64,000 bases of DNA from Arion vulgaris (taxonomy: Eukaryota > Mollusca > Gastropoda > Stylommatophora > Arionidae): assembly GCA_020796225.1 (NCBI GenBank), contig CM036762.1:55577740-55641739 (forward strand), read 5' to 3'. Below are positions 31,402 to 42,835 of the stretch, one piece after another (positions within the stretch are counted from its first letter, which is position 1; every line of letters begins with the position of its first letter). The notes under the pieces are model-generated. The model searched no databases. It was given only the letters and a program-made list of their open reading frames with translations, and was not told where the DNA came from. The translations under genes and the position numbers were made by a program.

Positions 31402-32213
31402 GTGAGTATTAAACAAGATATTTGTGTTTTGTATCCTTTTAAGCATGTTTCATATCAGTATGTTAAAATTGTCATGCTTTGCGTTAGTGTATTGTCTACA
31501 AAGTAGATTGTTTTGACCATCACATTATTAGTTTGTTTTATTAATGATATGTTTTGCTACATTAATTAACTTTAATTCTAATGATCCTACTATTTCTCAG
31601 TTTCATGTCAACTAGTTTCATCAAATAGCTTGTTCTAAGCAGAACTTTGCCACTCTAATAGTCCTTTGGAATTGCTCTCATATGCCAGATGTCCCACCTC
31701 TGTAGCCATCATGCTCAAATCATGTACCTATCTTCTCCATGGTCTTCATCTTCTCCTCTTTGCTGAGATGTTTAAGCTTGTTTAGGGCAGAGAAATTAAG
31801 GCTGTTTTGTCAAAATCGGTGACAGTGCGTGTGAAAGTCATAAGATTTATTCTCTTACCATCAGAAAAGACTTTCGATCTTGCTGGGGGCAGAACACAGG
31901 ATATTTCCATCATGAAACACCACTCTGTTTAACCATTCGGCCATCCGCTATTCCCTGTCTGTAGTACTGTTACCAAAACTATTTCCAACTTCTATACCAT
32001 GATGTTAAACAGTATCTTCTATCCTTTATCTTTTCATGTTTATTGTACCTATCTCACAATGTACACTAACCTAATTCTTTTCATTACATGTCTAAAAAAA
32101 AAACATTGCTTTTTCTTCATCTGTGTCAGCATCTAATTTTTTTCCTTTTCCATAGTATTCTTAACATATTTATGTAAGACACATCTTGTTTCCAGTGATC
32201 TGCTTGTACATTT
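31402..32213. other. Intron sequence with a possible degraded tRNA-like SINE
   Basis: Antisense to about 31790-31965, 'ggccgaatggttaaac' (A-box-like) resembles the SINE-F head, but the body cannot be followed. Otherwise nothing. Confidence 0.35.
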
Positions 32214-32226
32214 ATTTATTGTCTAA

Positions 32227-32478
32227 TACTTTGAATGCTCCATATTGACCACATGTTAAATCACTCTTCGTGATTTGTATATGATCTGAGCCTAAGAGCG
32301 ATTGTATGTTGTGCCAGGTATGCACCTACAAGTAGGCCAATACATTCGATTTCTGTGACACCTTTTATTTACTAGGGTAGCTCCCCTACGCTCATACCTC
32401 ACTCGCCTCTTACGACATGCCTTGTAGGTCACAGTGTTACTATTCTTTGCTCCTTCGAGTCCCGGCAACACACTGGCA
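32227..32478 (-). repeat. SINE-C copy with 13-bp target duplication
   Basis: Flanked by perfect 'atttattgtctaa' (32214-32226 and 32479-32491). Antisense; ends about 57 bp before the exon 7 acceptor. Confidence 0.92.
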
Positions 32479-32548
32479 ATTTATTGTCTAACAACCTGTG
32501 GTAGTTTAATTGAAGAATTTTGTTAACCATTATTATATTATCTATCAG

Positions 32549-32758
32549 GTTCAACAAGAAGTTCCTGGCTCTCCAATCTTTGTTATGAAGCTTGCATCAG
32601 CTGCCCGTCACCTTGAAGTCCAACTGTTGGCAGACAAATATGGTAATGCCATTTCCCTGTTTGGTCGTGACTGTTCCATACAGCGACGCCATCAAAAGAT
32701 AATTGAGGAAGCACCTGCAGTTATTGCAAAATTGGATGTATTTGAAAGAATGGAGAAG
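32549..32758 (+). CDS. ACC: ACC exon 7 (biotin carboxylase)
   Basis: Acceptor 'ctatcag', donor 'gtagtt'; 70 codons, phase 0-0. Encodes [32 protein letters not shown] and [20 protein letters not shown]. The HLEVQ and RDCS-QRRHQK blocks line the ATP and biotin site in carboxylases. Intact. Confidence 0.96.
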
Positions 32759-33120
32759 GTAGTTTATTAAATAGTTTGTAAGATTTTAGTTTCATAATTT
32801 AGATACAAAATAGTGAGTTTGGTTTTCAGTGTTAATATACTTATTTTTGCTAATGAGAGCAAGAAATTTTACAATAAAAATTCAAGATTTTGAGTGTTTA
32901 CTGGTTGTTATGGTCTTTGTACCTGCTGCATTCATACTTTGGGTAATGCTTTGTATTGAGAAGTGTGTAGTCGTTTTGCCCACTGTTTTGTGGAGATTGG
33001 TATGAAGGACATTATACCTAATGATGGTATCCTGTTAGTATTGATGGAAAATAGATGTGGAGCATGTGTTAGATTTTGTTTGTCTGTTTCTTCTTTCACA
33101 CTTTATATCGGCAAGCAGCT
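32759..33120. other. Intron sequence
   Basis: T-rich. Nothing recognised. Confidence 0.45.
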
Positions 33121-33358
33121 GCCATAGTCTAATCACACATTATTAAAGCAATGTTCAAAGCCTGCTTCCAGCTCAGCCTGTCTTCAGCAAATTCTTCCCA
33201 AATTGGTGTATCGGTGTTTAACACATCCAGTCTCATTTGCAGACATCTTGGCAGTGAAAGGTCACCCCAGTTCTCTGACCAGAAATCAGCTCTTCTATCA
33301 GATATCCTGAGGGCTCCATCTGACACAGTTAACGTTGGCAGAGGAAAGGTGTCACACT
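33121..33358 (-). mobile_element. LINE-beta fragment, antisense
   Basis: Antisense: LPRCLQMRLDVLNTDTPIWE, EFAEDRLSWKQAL. This corresponds to the 'KDxxKxxLxxxNIDxxxWExLAxDR' segment seen in sense at 61060-61150. Confidence 0.65.
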
Positions 33359-33658
33359 GAAAATTCTAACATGTCATCTGTCACCCCAGGAGATCTCAAG
33401 TATATAGCTCAGGCATGCACGTGTGATGCCATCATATTTTTCTCCTGTTAAGCATACACAGTCCATGATTTCTGGACTTTCAACAGAATTTTAGGAAACA
33501 GTTTTGAGAACATGTAAAGTTGATGTGCCAGATATAAATTAAGATGCCATGTTTGTTTTGTAGTGTTAATAATTTGAAAATATGTGTATTTTTATATATT
33601 TTTTCACTTTGTAATCTAGCAGTTTATTCAGTATTTGTTATAATTTCTATTAAAACAG

Positions 33659-33832
33659 GCTGCAGTAACTTTAGCCAAGATGGTGGGATATGTTAGTGCA
33701 GGAACAGTAGAATACCTATACAATGCAGATAATGATACCTTCCACTTTTTGGAGTTGAACCCAAGGCTGCAAGTGGAGCATCCTTGTACAGAAATGGTAG
33801 CTGATGTAAACTTGCCTGCTGCACAACTGCAG
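33659..33832 (+). CDS. ACC: ACC exon 8 (biotin carboxylase catalytic residues)
   Basis: Acceptor 'attaaaacag', donor 'gtatga'; 58 codons, phase 0-0. Encodes [15 protein letters not shown], then [18 protein letters not shown]. ExNPR-QVEH supplies the metal/ATP-binding Glu and Asn and the conserved catalytic Arg. Ends [11 protein letters not shown]. Intact. Confidence 0.96.
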
Positions 33833-34109
33833 GTATGAAAGCATCATGACACATGTACATGATATGATCAATATTGACCATTTATAAGATTTTGTACAGT
33901 GAGTTTTCTAATGGTTAAAGCTATGACATATGCAGCAATAACACTTTTCATATTGTTCATTAATACATATTTATTCATGCTAGCTACAGTTTAAAATTTA
34001 TTCTTAAAAACAGATGTCGTTAGAAAGTGTATGTGCATGTATGTTTATACCCAACTAATGCTGCTCCTTCAGCAAAATAGACAAAACAATTCAAAGCATG
34101 CCCTTAGAA

Positions 34110-34275
34110 AGAGAGTAGCGTAGTTGTTAGTGAGCTCACTTATTAGGCTAGTGGTCCATATTCAATTCCACAGTGGGCGTGGAATATTTTAAGACTGTAA
34201 CAGCCCTGGGAAGTAAAGCGTCGGTTTTGCTCCATGTATAACTAGCTCACTAAGTTTACATGCTTGGTTAAACAA
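34110..34275 (+). repeat. SINE-G, 5' part with tRNA-like head
   Basis: 'gtagcgtagttgttagtgag' (A-box-like) and 'tattcaattccaca' (B-box-like), then 'gtggaatattttaagac' and a terminal 'ttaaacaaacaaa'. The middle of the element is missing. Confidence 0.65.
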
Positions 34276-34437
34276 ACAAATTATCATGGGAATTTAATAC
34301 TGAATAGCAGTCTAGCAGAAAGTGAACAGCAAAAGAACAAATCGATAATTCTTGACTTTTAAAAAAATTTTTGTGTGGGTGTGAATGCAAATTATTGTTC
34401 AATATGTATTGATGTATTATTATTCTAATATTTTAAG

Positions 34438-34599
34438 GTTGCTATGGGTTTACCACTTTACCGCATTAAAGACATCAGGATCTTGTATGGTATGGATCCA
34501 TGGGGCAGCTCAGAAATTGAGTTTGATAATCCTCAAATCAGACCAAACCCAAGAGGTCATGTGATTGCAGCCAGAATTACTAGTGAAAATCCTGATGAG
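34438..34599 (+). CDS. ACC: ACC exon 9 (biotin carboxylase C-terminal subdomain)
   Basis: Acceptor 'tattttaag', donor 'gttagt'; 54 codons, phase 0-0. Encodes [30 protein letters not shown] and [16 protein letters not shown]. Intact. Confidence 0.95.
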
Positions 34600-34659
34600 G
34601 TTAGTTTTGGTTTGTAAATGACTGTAATTTTGTTGTGGCTAGTGTGGTAGGGTATTACA

Positions 34660-34985
34660 TAAAAGTTCTTGAAACATCCTGAACATGGAAGAGAAAAGAA
34701 ACAAAGACATCATACAAGACCTGCATATTGAGGAGCATTGGCTCATAAATAACATCATGTCCCGGAAGATTAAATATTTTGGCTACGTTAAAAGTCAGTG
34801 ATTTGGAGAGAATGGTAATGGAAGGCATGGTTCCTGGAGTACAAGGCAGGAGATGACTAAGAGGAAGGTGGCAGGAGAACATCAAAGAAACTTTGAACCG
34901 CTTGAGGAGGCAGGAGTCTGCAAATGTTTTAGGTGGGCTGTGATGAAAGTGACGTTCTGCAAGAGGTATGCTACTTGATGATAAT
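34660..34985 (+). mobile_element. LINE-gamma 3' fragment
   Basis: 'cccggaagattaaatatttt' (NIMSRKIKYFG) and 'gtaatggaaggcatggttcc' match the copies at 37240 and 43680. Ends with 'acgttctgcaagaggtatgc'. This fragment belongs to the block duplicated at 35815. Confidence 0.6.
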
Positions 34986-35279
34986 TATATGTGCACATTT
35001 GTGTTTGCTGTATGTATGTGTGCATTTGAAAATAGATGTCTATGAAAAATAATGAACATAAAATGGGATGAATTCAGAAGTGTTTTTTCAAGCAGGCTGT
35101 GATGAAACGAGTTTCCACAAGGGAAATGCTACTACTTGACTTGATTGTGTAAGGAACTAGCCTTCTTATTTATGCTTGTTTTGTAAGTGTATAATAAGTG
35201 TATTTTTATGTGTTTTAGGTCCTTTTCCTAGTATTATCTTCGATGTTGTAATTGCTTTCAATACTCTTTATATTTTCAG

Positions 35280-35440
35280 GGTTTTAAACCCAGCTCAGGA
35301 ACTGTCCAAGAGTTAAACTTTCGAGCAGTAAGAATGTTTGGGCTACTTAGTGTTATTGCATCAGGAGGTCTGCATGAGTTTGCTGACTCGCAGTTTGGGC
35401 ATTGTTTCTCCTGGGGAGAAGACAGAGAGGATGCTAGAGA
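35280..35440 (+). CDS. ACC: ACC exon 10 (biotin carboxylase C-terminal subdomain)
   Basis: Acceptor 'tattttcag', donor 'gtgagt'. Encodes [35 protein letters not shown] and [10 protein letters not shown] plus two bases (phase 0 to 2). Intact; the downstream copy at 36221 is not. Confidence 0.95.
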
Positions 35441-35814
35441 GTGAGTTAAATGAAATATCCATGCTTAGTTATGAAGATTTAAACTGTTAATATTGATGTA
35501 AAATAATAATAAACATTTCATCATCACCTCTTCTTCTGCAATCATCTTCTGCTATGCAACTACTCTGGTATCAGAAACAGTGTGGTGCTCTTGAGGTCAT
35601 TACCTGTTCCCCATAGTTTGTTTTGAGGGTTGTCTCTATTGACCAGATTTCCATTCTCAACCGCTTTGCGGACAGGATGTACTATGAGGACGCTTTGGTG
35701 CTCCACAGGCAGAGCTGATTTCTGAGACCTTATGGGAGGTGTTCTAAGATTCTAAAGTATCCTTTAAGCTGAAAGACGTGTCTTGCTTCTAGATGTATAT
35801 TAGTATTGGTCATG

Positions 35815-36590
35815 ATCATCATGTATCCCGAAGATTAAATATTTTCTCAATCATTTTGGAAAATGTAAGGGAAAGGCATGGTTCTGTAAAGGCATGGAGA
35901 TGCTATAATGTCAGGGCATCCAGAACTTGACCGCTTACAGGGCCTGTTTTTGTTTACAGGACGTTCTGCAAGGGGTTGCTTTGAGTATATTCAATTGTGT
36001 ATGCTGAGTGTATGTGATTTGAAAATATGTGCATATTGAAATACAGAACCATACATGTGTTCATTTTCAACCCTTGATGCCATTCAAAGGGACAGTTTCT
36101 ACGATTGTGAGGTCTAACTTCATTATGCTTTTTCCTGAAGATGCATAATAAGTTATATTTTTTGGTCCTTTTCCTAGTATATTTTCATGTTGAATTGCTT
36201 CCAAACTCTTGATATTTCAGGGTTTTAAGACGCTCTGGAACTGTCCAGAGTTAAACTTACTGGCCATTAAGAAGTTGGACTTTAGTGTCACAGAGCTGCA
36301 TGAGTTTGCTATCTCGAGTGGCTTTGTTTCTCCGATGATCAGAGGATGCTAGGAGTGAGAAGGAAATATCCATTCTATGGTTATGAGATTTGACTGCATT
36401 AATTTGATGTAAATACTAATCTTATCTCATACCTTTCTTCTGATCAATTTGCTCATATATGTTCATTTATCACATGTGTGTTTGAGGTTTCTCTGTTCCC
36501 ATGTTTTTTGGGGTGTCTCTACCATGTTTATTTTCCGCTTTTATCACAGATTTTCATATAGGACGCTTTTGTTTCCACAGGTCAATAATC
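35815..36590 (+). repeat. Decayed tandem copy of the exon 10 region
   Basis: Collinear with about 34750-35715. Matching landmarks: 'cccg.aagattaaatatttt' (34761 / 35827), 'gacgttctgcaag' (34951 / 35960), exon 10 (35280 / 36221), 'tgttccc..gttt' plus 'tgtctcta' (about 35607 / 36500). The offset falls from about 1066 to about 886 along the block, so the second copy has lost many bases in small steps. It is either an old tandem duplication or an uncorrected second assembly of the locus. Confidence 0.78.
36221..36354 (+). pseudogene. Broken duplicate of ACC exon 10
   Basis: The copy keeps the acceptor 'gatatttcag' and donor 'gtgaga', but is 134 nt against 161. Its net loss of 27 nt preserves phase. 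In the exon 10 frame it stays open for over 40 codons yet no longer encodes the ACC sequence except short islands (LHEFA), and ends in TAG at its 3' edge. Inclusion would truncate the protein. Confidence 0.75.
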
Positions 36591-37009
36591 TAGCCCATTC
36601 TGGAGTGTGTCTGAATATCCTTCTAAGTCTAAGTTTGGGGTTGTCTTTTTCTTTAGTTATTTATATTGGTATACTCTGTTGTATCCTCTGTTTGTTTTGT
36701 ATTTTCTAAATTTGGATCTTTGTTTAAGCTGCATGTTGATGGTGTATTTCTCCAGTCTTACGTTTCAGCCCTTTGTTCTGGTCATTCATAATGAAAGACT
36801 AATTCTGATTTTTGACAAGCAAGCTATTTTTCATTTATCTGGGGAGCTTGTCATCACCACCTCTAATGCAAGCACAACTCTGACCTAAATTACCTGTTTA
36901 TGATAGGTATTAATTGTATGTGCAATATCATTTTGTGTTATTCAGGCTGTTTGTCTTTTAATATTATCCCTTTTCTTGTCAAGACTAAGAAAATTGAATA
37001 TTTTATACA
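36591..37009. other. Intron sequence
   Basis: T-rich, weakly similar to the end of the duplicated block at first. Nothing else. Confidence 0.4.
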
Positions 37010-37014
37010 TATTT

Positions 37015-37212
37015 TTTTTCGATCCAGAAGCACTTGAGCTTTTCAGCTCTTCTGCTCGGTTCCATGGACATCGTAACCCTTCGGTTTGGTGCCACGAACA
37101 CCGTAAATCTGGGAATCTGTGGCTTTTTCTGCAATCCCCAAAATTGAAACCGCACACACAGGAGGATAGTCACCGTAGTCCAACACGCTACGAACACGCT
37201 GGGCAGACGGGC
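37015..37212 (-). repeat. SINE-D copy, antisense
   Basis: 'ggacatcgtaacccttcgg', 'gtgccacgaacaccgtaa' and 'caacacgctacgaacacgc' are the complement of the 1715 and 12310 copies. Full length. Confidence 0.82.
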
Positions 37213-37239
37213 ATTTTATACATATAAAAGACACGAGGG

Positions 37240-37405
37240 TAGGAGAAGATCATTATGGAAGGAGGCATTCCAGCGTTGAGGAAAACCACAGAGAAGATGG
37301 ATTCAGGATGTAACTGATGATTTGAGTATGACTGCTGCAGAGGCAGGGCATCCGGCTTATGAGAGAAATTCCGACAGACTGTTAGGGTGGCAAAGTTCTG
37401 CTCAG
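37240..37405 (+). mobile_element. LINE-gamma 3' fragment
   Basis: Encodes RRWIQDVTDDLSMTAAEAG, matching RRRWVQDVIDDLRMTAADAG at 43770. Confidence 0.68.
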
Positions 37406-37519
37406 GACAGGGTATTGCTGATTCTTGTCACCATTTACATTAAATTATGTAATAGTTTATTATATATGCATAGATGTAATTTTATATTTATGCAAGAGAT
37501 ATCATTTGGAATATTTCAG

Positions 37520-37774
37520 GAACCTTGTGGTAGCATTGAAGGAGCTATCCATTCGAGGTGATTTCCGTACAACTGTAGAATACCTCATCAAACTGCTGGA
37601 GACAGAAACATATCAGAACAATGGAATAACCACAGCTTGGCTTGATAAACTTATCGCTGAGAAAGTACAGGCAGAGAAACCAGACCTTATGCTTGGAGTC
37701 GTATGTGGAGCTCTACATATTGCTGACCAAGCTATTCTCAGTGGTTTCCAAGAGTTCCAGACATCACTTGAGAA
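37520..37774 (+). CDS. ACC: ACC exon 11 (end of biotin carboxylase, linker)
   Basis: Acceptor 'aatatttcag', donor 'gtcagt'. Completes Glu, then [50 protein letters not shown] and [14 protein letters not shown] to TSLE. The biotin carboxylase ends here and the carboxylase-carrier linker begins. Longest common exon (255 nt); phase 2-2; intact. Confidence 0.96.
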
Positions 37775-38036
37775 GTCAGTTGTATTTTTTTGTCTTGTCT
37801 AATTGAAAGAGTTATCTGTAAGATTGTTTTTATGTTAGCTACTTTCACATTTATTTATAAATAACGTTTCTCCAGTTGAATTTGTAAAACATTTTGAGTC
37901 ACAATACATTATTCTATACACTACATACATTATTCTATACACAATTATATTATTTTGAATTTATGTTTTGTTTGAAGTAATGTTATCTCATTAAAAAAAT
38001 TTCAGTTATCTTAGTATCATTGAAGTTAACATTTGC

Positions 38037-38277
38037 ACCGCCGAGTGGTTACCGGGCCCAAATTTGGGTGTAAAGAATAGAACCACTGTTACCTGCCACA
38101 TGTCGTAAGAGCGACTAAGGAGTTTGGCTGAAATCGATGCACATGTCCTAAACATGTAAAAGTCTATGAGTTTAGGGCCTACCAAACCAATGTGCAACGT
38201 ATACACGTTCTTGGCAAAGATCAAACATATCAAAAAGGTGATTAAAATTGGTCGTAAAGAACGAACACAAAGAAGAA
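38037..38277 (+). repeat. SINE-A copy, full length
   Basis: Head 'cgccgagtggttaccggg', tail 'acacaaagaagaaca'. It lies about 70 bp before exon 12. Imperfect target duplication around 'ttgcac'. Confidence 0.87.
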
Positions 38278-38348
38278 CAACACTTGCACAATATGTTATT
38301 TTTTCAGCTGGTTCTCTATATACATGTTTATGATTCAATATATTTCAG

Positions 38349-38430
38349 AGGTCAGATTCAGTCTTCAAATCCTCTGAAGAACTCTGCTGATGTGGAGTTT
38401 ATATTGGAGGGCATAAAGTTCAAACTGAAG
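38349..38430 (+). CDS. ACC: ACC exon 12 (linker)
   Basis: Acceptor 'tatatttcag', donor 'gtacat'. Encodes KGQIQSSNPLKNSADVEF, ILEGIKFKLK, matching the 'NxVDVELIxDGxKYxxK' segment between the carboxylase and carrier domains. Phase 2-0; intact. Confidence 0.93.
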
Positions 38431-38639
38431 GTACATATAGTTCTAAATGCTAATGTTTTTCTGCCTTGGTCTTTGGTCATGTTAGATCATCCAGCTTTTT
38501 GTTTGGGAAAAGTCTTTTCTAGGCCCAGGTAGCAGCCTTGTAAAGGCCTGACTTTAATCTTACCATGTTGTAGCTGATAGGAGCATCACCATGACATATT
38601 CCCATGTTTTAGCATGTACTTATATCATCTACTTACACA

Positions 38640-39665
38640 TAGTAACAGACTTATATTCAATATACCACCCATGTACACTTTGTCTAGCAAGGAAAGTCCC
38701 AATCTGGCAAGAGAATTACACAGACAACATTCAGATATATTAGAAACTGACCCAGAAATGTGGGAGCCATGGACATGCTACCAAAATATGACCAAAATTT
38801 ACTTAGAAGTCCTAGCGATAACCTAAAAAAATGCAAACGGAGACAGAGTGAAGTCTTGTCAATTCTAATGCTACAAGAGCATTATCCCACTGGCATATGG
38901 ACACACATGTTCACAGATGGCTCAACTACAGATGCTATCAGGAAGAGAGGTTGCGGAATCTACATTACACGCCCACTGGAAATACAAACACACTCTCTTG
39001 CAGCAGAAGAGACATGCACCAAGTTAAGAGCAGAAGCAACAGCCCTCTTTGCAGCTGTACAGGTTATCAACAGGTATCAGCAAAAAAAATTGCAGTCTTC
39101 ATCGACTCAAGATCCCTACTCCAGGCCATCTCATGTCACAAACAAGACAAACTCATCCAAGATATAAGAAATAAATTCAGTTTGCTGTCCAAGAAATCAT
39201 AGTTAGTTCTTCCGTGGATATAAGCTCACTGTGGTATCCCAGGAAGTTGAAAGGCCGACAAACAGGCAAGGGCTGGAGGGAGCCTAACACAGCATCACCC
39301 AACACAAAGCTTTACAGAAACAAAGACTCCTGAAAGTCGAGAAAGACAAATGGAGGATACAACCCAGAGCATATCAACATAAATAAACTAAACAGATAAG
39401 TGCAGACCACTGTCTTCAGACTTCTGCATTCTTAGAACACATCTCCATCGAATGGGCCTCAAGAACTCATCTGCCTGCTTATGTAGAGCACCAAATCAGT
39501 CTCTAGTGCACATCTTGCAAGACTTCCCCAGTCTGAGCAGCATGAGAATGAAAATCTGGTCAATAGGAGCAACCCCTTAGAACAAACTATAGAGGACAGT
39601 TAAAGACCTCATGTGCACCACCCTGTTTATGACACATTCTGGAGTAGTCGCATAGCAGAAGTTGA
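38640..39665 (+). mobile_element. LINE-alpha RNase H region
   Basis: HMFTDGSTTDAIRKRGCGIY (38909 on) carries the TDGS motif with the first RNase H Asp. KLRAEATALFAAVQVI gives the RAE motif with its Glu. Further on lies a degraded PSHCG-type and zinc-binding C-terminus (39410-39560). Frameshifted in several places. Confidence 0.8.
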
Positions 39666-39803
39666 TCACAGAATAAGAAGAAATAACAGTTTTATACTCA
39701 TTGACTGTATTCTTTGTTTACAACACACATTACAGTTATATTAATATATAAGATTCCAAGTTTTGTTCAAGACGGATAAAATAAGAGGCTATCCCATTCA
39801 TAG

Positions 39804-40015
39804 GTTGTCAAAACAGGACCTAATGGATATTTTCTGCTGATGAACAAGTCTTCACTGGACCTGGAGGCTCACCGTTTGAGTGATGGTGGCTTGCTGTTGT
39901 CAATTGGTGGCTCCAGCTACACAACCTACATGAAGGAACAAGTGAATAATTACAGAATAACCATTGGCAACCAGACTTGTGTGCTACAGAAGGAGAATGA
40001 CCCTACTATTCTCAG
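39804..40015 (+). CDS. ACC: ACC exon 13 (approach to biotin carrier)
   Basis: Acceptor 'attcatag', donor 'gtatgt'. Encodes [49 protein letters not shown] and [16 protein letters not shown], classic ACC signatures just before the carrier domain. The usual VHRLSDGG reads AHRLSDGG. Phase 0-2; intact. Confidence 0.96.
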
Positions 40016-40279
40016 GTATGTGCTGTACATTACATTTTAAATAAAAAATACAAGGACTTAACATGATTTGAAAGTCAAAGACTGGATGTATCTGCAAGCA
40101 CAGAATAAGATTACCTTATTATAAATTATTTTCTTCTATCTTTCTTTGAAACTGTTGTCATTTCATAATGGTCAGAAATCTGTCTTCCCAGCACATGTCT
40201 GAAATCTGCCTTCCTAGCACATGTCCAAAAACTATGACTCTTCCATTTGATAATTTGCTTTCTTTTCATAGTACTGTAA

Positions 40280-40550
40280 AGGAACCCTTTTTTATACCTT
40301 GAAGTATATTGGGTAATGCAGTATTAAGTCCGTATTTTTCAATGACCGTCGCCACAAATAGGTGATATGGTCAACATCACGTCAGCCACTTTTACTCCCA
40401 AGTGGTTTGTTTTGGGTACCCAATTGAAGCTAGGAGAACCTGAGAGCTGTTACGGTCAGAAAAATATTCCACGTCCACTGTGCAATTGAACCCGGATCAC
40501 ACCCCTAAGAAGCAAGTTCACTAACAACTACACTACTGCAGCTCTTTCTT
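40280..40550 (-). repeat. SINE-G copy, antisense, near full length
   Basis: 'taccttgaagtatattgg', 'atggtcaacatcacgtcag' and 'gcaattgaacccggatcac' (B-box complement), ending 'actacactactgcagc' (A-box complement). Confidence 0.78.
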
Positions 40551-40656
40551 TTCTTAGTAGGAAGAATTTATTTTCATGCCTATGTTAAGTGAGATTATCA
40601 GTCAAATTAAAAACTCAAATATTGCAGGATTGTGACATCTAATAATAAGTTAGTTA

Positions 40657-42828
40657 TAGTCTGTCCATTAATACGTGAGCACGTTTGAAATTGATTTTCT
40701 AAAAATACCTTTTGATCTCAGTGATTTTTGCAAGCAGCCTTAGAATATCCATGACGCTAGAGAAATATTTTTTTTCCCAAAAAAATTTGATGTAGTTTGA
40801 AATATTTCTTCTTCAGGTTATATTAAAATCAACCTCACCGGATTGTACACAATAGTAACAGATTTACGGTACACAGACGCGTTGTTCTAAAAATACATTA
40901 TGGTAACATAGAAATATCATGAGTATACAACAATTTCACGAAATCCCTGCACCTAACCCAGTCGACTTTGAAAGCGGAAAGCATATGACGTTATAATTGG
41001 GATACCGTTGTATAGTTATAGGCGTATCTCACTATTTGTATGAAGCTATTGTATCATATTTGTCGGCTTATCAAAACTGACATTGATATCACATTCATAA
41101 TGAGTCTGAAGTGCACATTTATAACAATGCAGAAGGTTACAGTTTTACTATACCAACACTTCCGTAGGGAATCTAAGAGAGGTCATCTATATTGCGATAT
41201 TCATAACCCTGAGAAACGACAACTGGCGCTTGGTCTGAATAGAGAATCCTTTTCTCCGATGGATTAAACAGGACACAAAGTGCACTAATGTCAAGCAAGG
41301 ACGGAAAAGAACAATTGACGACTTTGACATAGATGTCATAAGACAGGAGCTCTTGAAAATGTTTGCGACAAATCAACTTGTTACTCTCAGGAACTGAAAT
41401 TAAAACTGCAATCAGATTGCAGCATAGACATTTTTAAAAGTACTCTATGAAAAATTGTAAGAGCCGCCGGCTTCACCTTCAGAAAAACTATAGGCGCAGG
41501 AATATTATTTGTGAAAAGCCACATTTAATTGCTGCCCAAGTAAATACCTGAGGCAGATCCGTGAGCGGCGGAGGCAAGGCTATGATATTGTATATTTGGA
41601 CGATCCTGGGTCAATGCTCACCACACCAATGCTAAAGAATGGCAATCAGTAGACGGTGAACAGAAAAGAAAAATACTAAGCAGCAAAGGCCAGCGTATTA
41701 TACTAACACATGCAGAAAGTAGTGAAGAAGGTCTTGTCCATGACGCTGGACTTATTTTCCAATCAAAAGTACCGACGGTAGGGACTACCACACAGAAATG
41801 AATGGACATATTTTCAGGCACTGGATGGAGAAAGATCTACTTCCAATTCTAAACAGACCATCATGCTTGGTAATGGATAATGCATCCTATCACAACGCAG
41901 TATCAGCGAAGACAAAGTACCAACTGCATCAAATACAAAAGATCAAATTAGGACTTGGCTTGCTAAGGAAAATGTCAGCTTCGATGATACATATTTGAAA
42001 CCCGAGTTGTTGCACCTGTGAGGATGACAAATAAGACAAAGGTGTTTCATATTGACAAAATCATTCGGAATACGCCAACACGCTCTTTGCGACTACCTCC
42101 ATATCATGCTCAATCCGATAGAGCTTGTCTGGGCTAAAGTAAAAGGGCAAGTTGCGAACAGAACAGGACGTTTAAAATGTGGGATGTTGAAGTTCTGACA
42201 CGTGAGTCCTTCTCAATGATAGACATGCAGTTCTGGAAGAAGTGTGTTGAACATGTGCTCGAGAGGAAGACGAGTACTGGCACCGAGATGGATTACAATT
42301 TGTCCAGCCAGTAACAATTATCAACCTCATGGAATCGTCAGATTCGGGATGATACAAATCATATTTGATTACAGACTGAGAAATAGCAACGTATACATTT
42401 CCATATCCAAATTCGTCTACCATCATACAATTTGTGGTGAAGTTAAGACACCCTGGGGTCTAATGGTGACCGAAGGGGGAGGACTAACTGTTGCATATTG
42501 TATCCAAGTTCACGATTGCACATAAAGGGCAACACAATTAATTACTTGACCTATCAAGTTAATATGGAGATACACCTATGAATAGAATTGACATGGACAA
42601 ATTCTAGGGATACTGTAAAATCTAAAATTTGAGCCCCGTATTTGCAATTGTCATAAAAGATCAAAGGATTCGCCGATGTGCAAAATCCGTAGCATCTATG
42701 GACTACTGGTTAGCTTTATTTTAGCGTCATGGATATTCTAAGGCTGCATGCAAAAATCACTGAGATCCAACAGGTAGTTTTCGAGGAAAATCAATTTCAA
42801 ACGTGCTCACGAATTAATGGACAGACTA
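40657..42828. mobile_element. IS630/Tc1/mariner-type transposon with long D-to-E spacing
   Basis: About 103-107-bp terminal inverted repeats at 40657-40759 and 42722-42828, starting 'tagtctgtccattaat' and containing 'gtgagcacgtttgaaattga'. TA flanks each end (40655-40656 and 42829-42830). The interior holds a transposase remnant. The element is 2172 bp and both ends are complete, in the intron between exons 13 and 14. Confidence 0.92.
41130..42320 (+). pseudogene. Broken DDE transposase
   Basis: Collinear but frameshifted: a YLDD..WVNAHHT block near 41598-41628 (first catalytic Asp), SSKGQRIILTHAESSEEGLV, CLVMDNASYHN (second Asp codon 41876-41878), KTKVFHIDKIIR and a NPIELVWAKVKG block (Glu codon 42121-42123). 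The last two are 245 nt apart as printed, so about 82 residues, far more than the 34 of Tc1. This fits the DD82E group (Sailor) of the IS630-Tc1-mariner superfamily. Single-base losses break the frame, as in the ACC exons. Confidence 0.82.
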
Positions 42829-42835
42829 TAGTTAG

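Noticed and set aside
36221..36354. Exon 10 copy as a mutually exclusive functional exon
   Set aside because: Most conserved residues are lost and the frame ends in TAG, so it cannot replace exon 10.
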